Source: Litorivicinus sp. (lineage in GTDB: Bacteria; Pseudomonadota; Gammaproteobacteria; Pseudomonadales; Litorivicinaceae). Taken from it: a stretch of DNA of 64,000 nucleotides. Below, one piece after another: positions 55,840-64,000 of this stretch (position 1 is its first letter; every line of letters starts with the position of its first letter). A program made the translations under genes and the position numbers. The notes under the pieces were generated by a model. The model ran no database searches and was not told the origin of the DNA. It saw nothing but the letters and a program-made list of their open reading frames with translations. The stretch is from contig JAOLBK010000006.1 of the NCBI GenBank assembly GCA_028339155.1, positions 62,001 to 126,000 of the forward strand, given 5' to 3'.

Positions 55840-57136
55840 GGAGCTGCTCAGCCCTTATTGGCCGAAGCGCGGCGGTCGTTTGCATCTCATGGTTAGCGGA
55901 GGTGCCGATTCAATGGCTCTTTTGAGTCTTGCGTGCGAATTCAATCGCACTTTACAAACAAATATTCTGGTTCATCACTGTAATCATGGTGTGGCTAAAG
56001 ATGCTGTTCTTTGGGCCAACTTTGTTGAGAAAGGGGCTTTTGGGCAACATGTGCAGTATCAACTTCACGAACTTGATCTAGAAAAAGGTCCTTGTTTTGA
56101 AGAGCGGGCCCGCAATGCTCGCTATGGGGCAGTCCAGAACTACGTTGAAAGCGGTGATGTGGTTATGACGGCACATCATCTTGATGATCAGCTTGAAACG
56201 CTTCTTATTCGACTTTCCCAAGGCTCGGGCTTGGTTGGGCTCTCTGGGATAACGGAGACCCGTACCTTCGGGCTCGGTGTCCTTGTGAGGCCCTTGCTGG
56301 CAATACCGAGGAAGCGCCTGTTGTCATTTTTGGTGGATCGTAATATTGAGTTTGTGACAGATCCGTCAAATGCAGATATAAAATACTTGCGTAATCACAT
56401 TCGCTTAAAGTTGCTTCCTGCCCTATTAAAAGTCGATCCTAATATCTCGTCCTCGCTAATGGCTTTGTCTGCCTGTGCTAAAGATCATGTTCTTAAGGCA
56501 TTGAAGTCACTAGGAGAAAGATGTCCATCCAGGGGTGTTATTTCTATTTCGATGGCTAAGACCGAGCAATTGATTGGCTGGCAGGTGCGTTTTTTTTGTC
56601 AGGCTAATGGCTTTTTCGCGCCTTCAGGAAAACAGGTCATAGAGTTTTCTCGGCAATGTATTGAGGCTAGTGGAGATCGTATGCCGGAGGTATCAATCGA
56701 GGCTTCATTCTTCAGTATCAGACGTTGGGATGATCGACTGTATTGGATAGATAATCAGTTGGCTAAGTTAGAGATTCCGAAAGAATTTAAGATTTCGGAG
56801 AAACTTGTCGCTCACGATCGCCGAGAGCTAGTCTTGCCAATGGGGATTCTTGTGCTGCAAGCGGGGGCGTGTTCAGAGGAAGTGTCAGTATTTTTTGGCG
56901 ATTGCCAGCAAAATTTTCGGCTGGGTCCTAAGCGAACATCTAAGAACTTAAAAAAAATAGCCCAGATCTTAAGAATACCGCCTTGGCTCCGAAGAACAAC
57001 GCCATTTTTAGCGGTGAATGATTGTTTGATTGGATGGGGCGGGCGTGATTTGCGCGATCAAAGACTAATTAATGATTCTTTGCAGTGGCAATGGGAGGCC
57101 TTCCCTAGGCAGGGCAATCAATCCTCTGTATCCTAA
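55823..57136 (+). CDS. tilS: tRNA(Ile)-lysidine synthetase
   Basis: 437-residue enzyme making lysidine at C34 of tRNA-Ile2. N-type ATP-pyrophosphatase P-loop '[12 protein letters not shown]', 'HHCNHGV', 'ARNARYG', '[21 protein letters not shown]' and '[10 protein letters not shown]'. C-terminal TilS-type region includes '[23 protein letters not shown]'. GTG start inside the accA 3' end. 66 non-coding bases follow before pyrG. Confidence 0.95.
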   Translation: MSALTKELLSPYWPKRGGRLHLMVSGGADSMALLSLACEFNRTLQTNILVHHCNHGVAKDAVLWANFVEKGAFGQHVQYQLHELDLEKGPCFEERARNARYGAVQNYVESGDVVMTAHHLDDQLETLLIRLSQGSGLVGLSGITETRTFGLGVLVRPLLAIPRKRLLSFLVDRNIEFVTDPSNADIKYLRNHIRLKLLPALLKVDPNISSSLMALSACAKDHVLKALKSLGERCPSRGVISISMAKTEQLIGWQVRFFCQANGFFAPSGKQVIEFSRQCIEASGDRMPEVSIEASFFSIRRWDDRLYWIDNQLAKLEIPKEFKISEKLVAHDRRELVLPMGILVLQAGACSEEVSVFFGDCQQNFRLGPKRTSKNLKKIAQILRIPPWLRRTTPFLAVNDCLIGWGGRDLRDQRLINDSLQWQWEAFPRQGNQSSVS

Positions 57137-61275
<4,139 letters not shown>

Positions 61276-61279
<4 letters not shown>

Positions 61280-62013
61280 TTGAGAGGTTTTGGGCGGTTA
61301 TCCCTGGCGGTGGACATGGGCGTCGGTTTGAAAGTCCCATCCCTAAGCAGTATTCGAACTTGGCGGGTAGTGCCGTGCTAGATCATGTGCTGGAGTGTTT
61401 TTTGAAAATGAATGAGTTTGAAGCGGTGGTAGTCGCGATTCATAAAGAAGACCAGCGATTTACGGGGTTGCATCATGCTCATGATTCTAGAGTGTTTGCT
61501 GTTACTGGCGGTTTAGAACGGGCAGATAGTGTTTTGGCGGGGTTGCAATGGTTGAATGCAAATGGTGCTGATCACAATGATTGGGTATTTGTACATGATG
61601 CGGCTCGGCCTTTAGTCATCGAATCTGAGCTCTCGGCGCTCATGAGTGCATTGGAGCAACCCGAGTGCCCTGGTGTTGTTTTGGCTGTGCCTGTCGCTGA
61701 TACCCTGAAACTCGTCAATAAGGTTGATGCGCGTGAGGAAATACCCATAACCTGTGTTGGGGAGACCTTGGATCGATCACAATTGTGGCATGCGATGACG
61801 CCTCAGGTATTTCGTCTGGGCGCGTTACGAAGTGCCTTGACAGTTGCTTCAGATCGGGGATTTGCAGTAACAGATGATTCCCAAGCGATGGAGTTAGTAG
61901 GTGTGTTTCCTTGGCTAGTTCGAGGGCGTCGGTCCAACATTAAGCTTACTTATTCGGAAGATAGTGAGCTGATCGAGGGAATACTCTTGGCTAGAAGAAC
62001 GGCAGTTGTATGA
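61276..62013 (+). CDS. ispD: 2-C-methyl-D-erythritol 4-phosphate cytidylyltransferase
   Basis: 245-residue MEP-pathway enzyme. 'FWAVIPGGGHGRRFESPIPKQY' is the nucleotide-binding opening (with GGG where AAG is more usual), 'VFVHDAARPL' and 'TDDSQAMELVG' follow. Starts at TTG 61276 overlapping the ftsB stop; ATGA overlap with ispF. Confidence 0.95.
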
Positions 62014-62486
62014 TTCGAATTGGACAAGGGTTTGATATTCACAGACTTGAGGGCGGTGACGGGATCACCCTTGGTGGTCTATGGATTCCATGTGGTCATC
62101 GAGTCTTGGCCCATTCGGATGGTGATGTGGTCTTACATGCGTTAATGGATGCGATGCTGGGAAGCCTCGCTCTGGGAGATATCGGACACTTTTTTCCTGA
62201 CACAGATCCCCAGTATAAAGGGGCTGACTCGGCCGATTTAATCCGATATGTTGTGAAAAAGTGCCTCAATCAGGGATATAGTCTGTCTAATCTTGATCTC
62301 ACTATTTTATGTGAACGCCCGAAGATTGGGCCAGTGCGTGAGGCAATGCGTCGGTGTGTTGCTGATGTGTTGGAATTACCCTTGGATCGAGTATCCATAA
62401 AGGCTTCAACGATGGAGAAAATTGGTTCGATTGGACGGGAAGACAGCATAGCTGTGATGGCCTCATGCTTGATGCGGGCACATTGA
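62010..62486 (+). CDS. ispF: 2-C-methyl-D-erythritol 2,4-cyclodiphosphate synthase
   Basis: 158-residue trimeric MEP-pathway enzyme. Metal ligands in 'GQGFDIHRL' (Asp, His) and 'LAHSDGDVVLHALMDA' (His); 'DIGHFFPDTDPQYKGADS' is the cytidine-side loop. Coupled to ispD by ATGA. Six bases before truD. Confidence 0.97.
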   Translation: MIRIGQGFDIHRLEGGDGITLGGLWIPCGHRVLAHSDGDVVLHALMDAMLGSLALGDIGHFFPDTDPQYKGADSADLIRYVVKKCLNQGYSLSNLDLTILCERPKIGPVREAMRRCVADVLELPLDRVSIKASTMEKIGSIGREDSIAVMASCLMRAH

Positions 62487-62491
62487 GAGGC

Positions 62492-63547
62492 ATGGTATTC
62501 GGTGACTGCTCGATTGCCTTGAATGATCTGCCATCGTGGCATGGCGTCTCCTGTTTTTCTGGCACATATCGGGAAGGTTTAGAGGCCTTTCAGGTGTTTG
62601 AGGATTTAGGTTACATGCCTGACGGCACGGGTACGCACACTTGGGTTTTAATTGAGAAGCGAGGTATCTCGACTGATCAGGCTGCGGAAAGGCTTGCTGC
62701 GTGTGCCGCAGTTGCTCAGAAAGATGTTGGCTATGCCGGAAAAAAGGATACTGTGGCTGTTGTTAGGCAATGGATGAGTGTCTTAACTAAATCCATGTTG
62801 TCTGTAGGCACCATTGATAAGTGCTGCTCGATTGTCAGCGTGACGCGCAACTCGCGAAAACTAAAAGTTGGTCAGTTAGCGGGTAACCGTTTTCGTCTGA
62901 GGCTATCAGGACAGGCATCAGATATTTTTGAAGTACGTATGGCCTGCATTGCTGAGCAAGGGTTTCCTAATTACTTTGGTCTCCAACGCTTTGGACGCAA
63001 AGGGCAGAATTTAGATGCTGCTAAGCGTTTAGCTGTGCGTGATCCAAGAGGGAAGCGAAGATTGCATCCAAAAGACGCTATGGCGGCGTCTGCGGCTCGT
63101 TCGGCGGGCTTTAATGCAATCGTGGCTGATCGCATTGTGCGCGGTACTCTATTGGATGCGGGAGTGGATGATGCAGTCATTCTGACTGGGCGAGGCAGCC
63201 ATTTCCAGATTCGTGCTGATGAACTAGCCTCAGTAACGACTCGGATTGGTGTTGGTGAGTTAAGCCCAACAGCGCCATTAATGGGGTCTTGCTCAAAAAC
63301 TGGGGAACGACAAGCGGAGATAGAGAGTCGGGTATTGGAACAGGATCCTCTTTTGTATCGCTGGCTGAGTGGGATCTTTCGAGAGGAGGAAAGGCGTAGT
63401 GTGCGCGTGGTTCCAAAAGAGTTGGAGTGGTCTCGATCCGGTACTAGACTTGAATTGAGCTTTTGGTTGCCGCGAGGCAGTTTTGCGACAGCTTTGTTAC
63501 ATGAAATTGGTCAATTGACGGAGTCTAATGAGCGGACTATTGCATGA
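62492..63547 (+). CDS. truD: tRNA pseudouridine(13) synthase
   Basis: 351-residue synthase modifying U13 of tRNA-Glu. Catalytic Asp in 'GYAGKKDTVAVVRQWMSV'; 'FPNYFGLQRFGRKGQNL' and 'LPRGSFATALLHEI' are family marks. ATG 62492 has GAGAGG close by. The frame is open upstream into ispF. pcm begins inside its last 20 bases; no surE between. Confidence 0.95.
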   Translation: MVFGDCSIALNDLPSWHGVSCFSGTYREGLEAFQVFEDLGYMPDGTGTHTWVLIEKRGISTDQAAERLAACAAVAQKDVGYAGKKDTVAVVRQWMSVLTKSMLSVGTIDKCCSIVSVTRNSRKLKVGQLAGNRFRLRLSGQASDIFEVRMACIAEQGFPNYFGLQRFGRKGQNLDAAKRLAVRDPRGKRRLHPKDAMAASAARSAGFNAIVADRIVRGTLLDAGVDDAVILTGRGSHFQIRADELASVTTRIGVGELSPTAPLMGSCSKTGERQAEIESRVLEQDPLLYRWLSGIFREEERRSVRVVPKELEWSRSGTRLELSFWLPRGSFATALLHEIGQLTESNERTIA

Positions 63548-64000
63548 GCGTGGTCAGAGTCGACTGGTTGAAACGCTAGGCGATTTGGGAATCAACGACG
63601 TATTTGTTCTCGATGCTTTCCGGAGGGTCCCGCGGCATTTTTTCGTTGATCCCGCAGTCGCTGACTCTGCGTATGCCGATGTGACTTTGCCGCTCGGATT
63701 CCAGCAAACTCTCTCTCAGCCATCAGTTGTTGCACGGATGCTTGAGTTAGTGCGTGGCAGTCATGATCTTGGTCGAGTACTTGAAATAGGCGCCGGCTCT
63801 GGATTTCAAACTGCGCTACTGGCGCACTTGGCGCTGCAGGTATTTGCAATTGAGCGGATTGCATCTTTAGCGACTCAAGCACGAAAACGTTTGGATCGGC
63901 TCGGTCTTGAAAATGCTTTGATTCATCATGGCGATGGGTTGTTGGGTTGGCCTGAGTTTGCTCCCTTCGATGCCATTATCATGGCAGCGTGTCCGGAAAC
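63528..64000 (+). CDS. pcm: Protein-L-isoaspartate O-methyltransferase (3' end outside window)
   Basis: Repair enzyme methylating isoaspartyl residues; 157 residues visible, running off the right edge. Begins ATG 63528 (MSGLLHERGQSRLVETLG), inside the truD 3' end. Family signs: 'FRRVPRHFFVDP', 'LPLGFQQTLSQPSVVARMLE', SAM motif 'VLEIGAGSGFQTALLAHLA', 'AIERI..LA..ARKRL' and 'HHGDGLLGWPEFAPFDAII'. Confidence 0.93.
   Translation, partial: MSGLLHERGQSRLVETLGDLGINDVFVLDAFRRVPRHFFVDPAVADSAYADVTLPLGFQQTLSQPSVVARMLELVRGSHDLGRVLEIGAGSGFQTALLAHLALQVFAIERIASLATQARKRLDRLGLENALIHHGDGLLGWPEFAPFDAIIMAACPE

Overview
The window reads as the chromosome of a Gammaproteobacterium with a compact gene layout. Evidence is the gene order rpsB-tsf-pyrH-frr-uppS-cdsA-dxr-rseP-bamA-lpxD-fabZ-lpxA-lpxB-rnhB-dnaE-accA, the adjoining tilS-pyrG-kdsA-eno-ftsB-ispD-ispF-truD-pcm block, a complete Na+-translocating NADH:quinone reductase (nqrABCDEF plus apbE and nqrM), and the long (Pseudomonas-type) DapD. 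Base composition looks moderate (not computed). Many genes overlap by four bases. A free-living aquatic or marine lineage with periplasmic quinoprotein metabolism is a reasonable inference, not a proof; I cannot name the genus.

Region 1 (1-13.9 kb) is the accessory, periplasm-oriented part. It starts inside a di-heme cytochrome c and continues with an ankyrin-repeat exported protein and an alpha/beta hydrolase. Next come two paralogous pairs of 'PQQ-ABC' partner proteins (a YVTN beta-propeller followed by a periplasmic binding protein) at 2.8-5.0 kb and 7.5-9.8 kb. The second pair sits in an operon with an ABC-2 ATPase and permease (9.8-11.2 kb). This is the family set that accompanies PQQ-dependent alcohol dehydrogenases and that has been linked to lanthanide uptake in Pseudomonas (ped) and Methylobacterium (lut). 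Between the two pairs lies a separate NitT/TauT-type ABC importer (5.2-7.5 kb). After a regulatory-looking gap with 15-bp tandem repeats and an H-NS-like small gene come a PQQ-type sugar dehydrogenase, its likely cytochrome c and a Rap1a/Tai-like small protein. The quinoprotein alcohol dehydrogenase itself is not in the window and may lie just left of position 1.

Region 2 (14-20 kb) holds a rhomboid protease, small membrane proteins, lipoproteins, an unrecognised two-gene operon, tRNA-Gly(TCC) and a Nit1-type amidase. Region 3 (20.2-27.4 kb) is the NQR operon; its maturation genes apbE and nqrM are preceded by an intrinsic terminator embedded in the apbE signal-peptide codons. Region 4 (27.5-37.9 kb) holds bolA-trhO, then minus-strand slyX-apt-mtnN (adenine recycling), a membrane-anchored cold-shock protein, and the minus-strand map-glnD-dapC-yffB-like-dapD-dapE operon (lysine/peptidoglycan precursor and nitrogen signalling).

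Region 5 (38-64 kb) is one long plus-strand run. It covers translation (rpsB, tsf, frr), envelope biogenesis (undecaprenyl-PP, CDP-DAG, MEP isoprenoids, BamA, lipid A, KDO), DNA replication, fatty-acid initiation, CTP synthesis and glycolysis, ending inside pcm. skp (normally between bamA and lpxD) and surE (normally between truD and pcm) are absent from their usual places.
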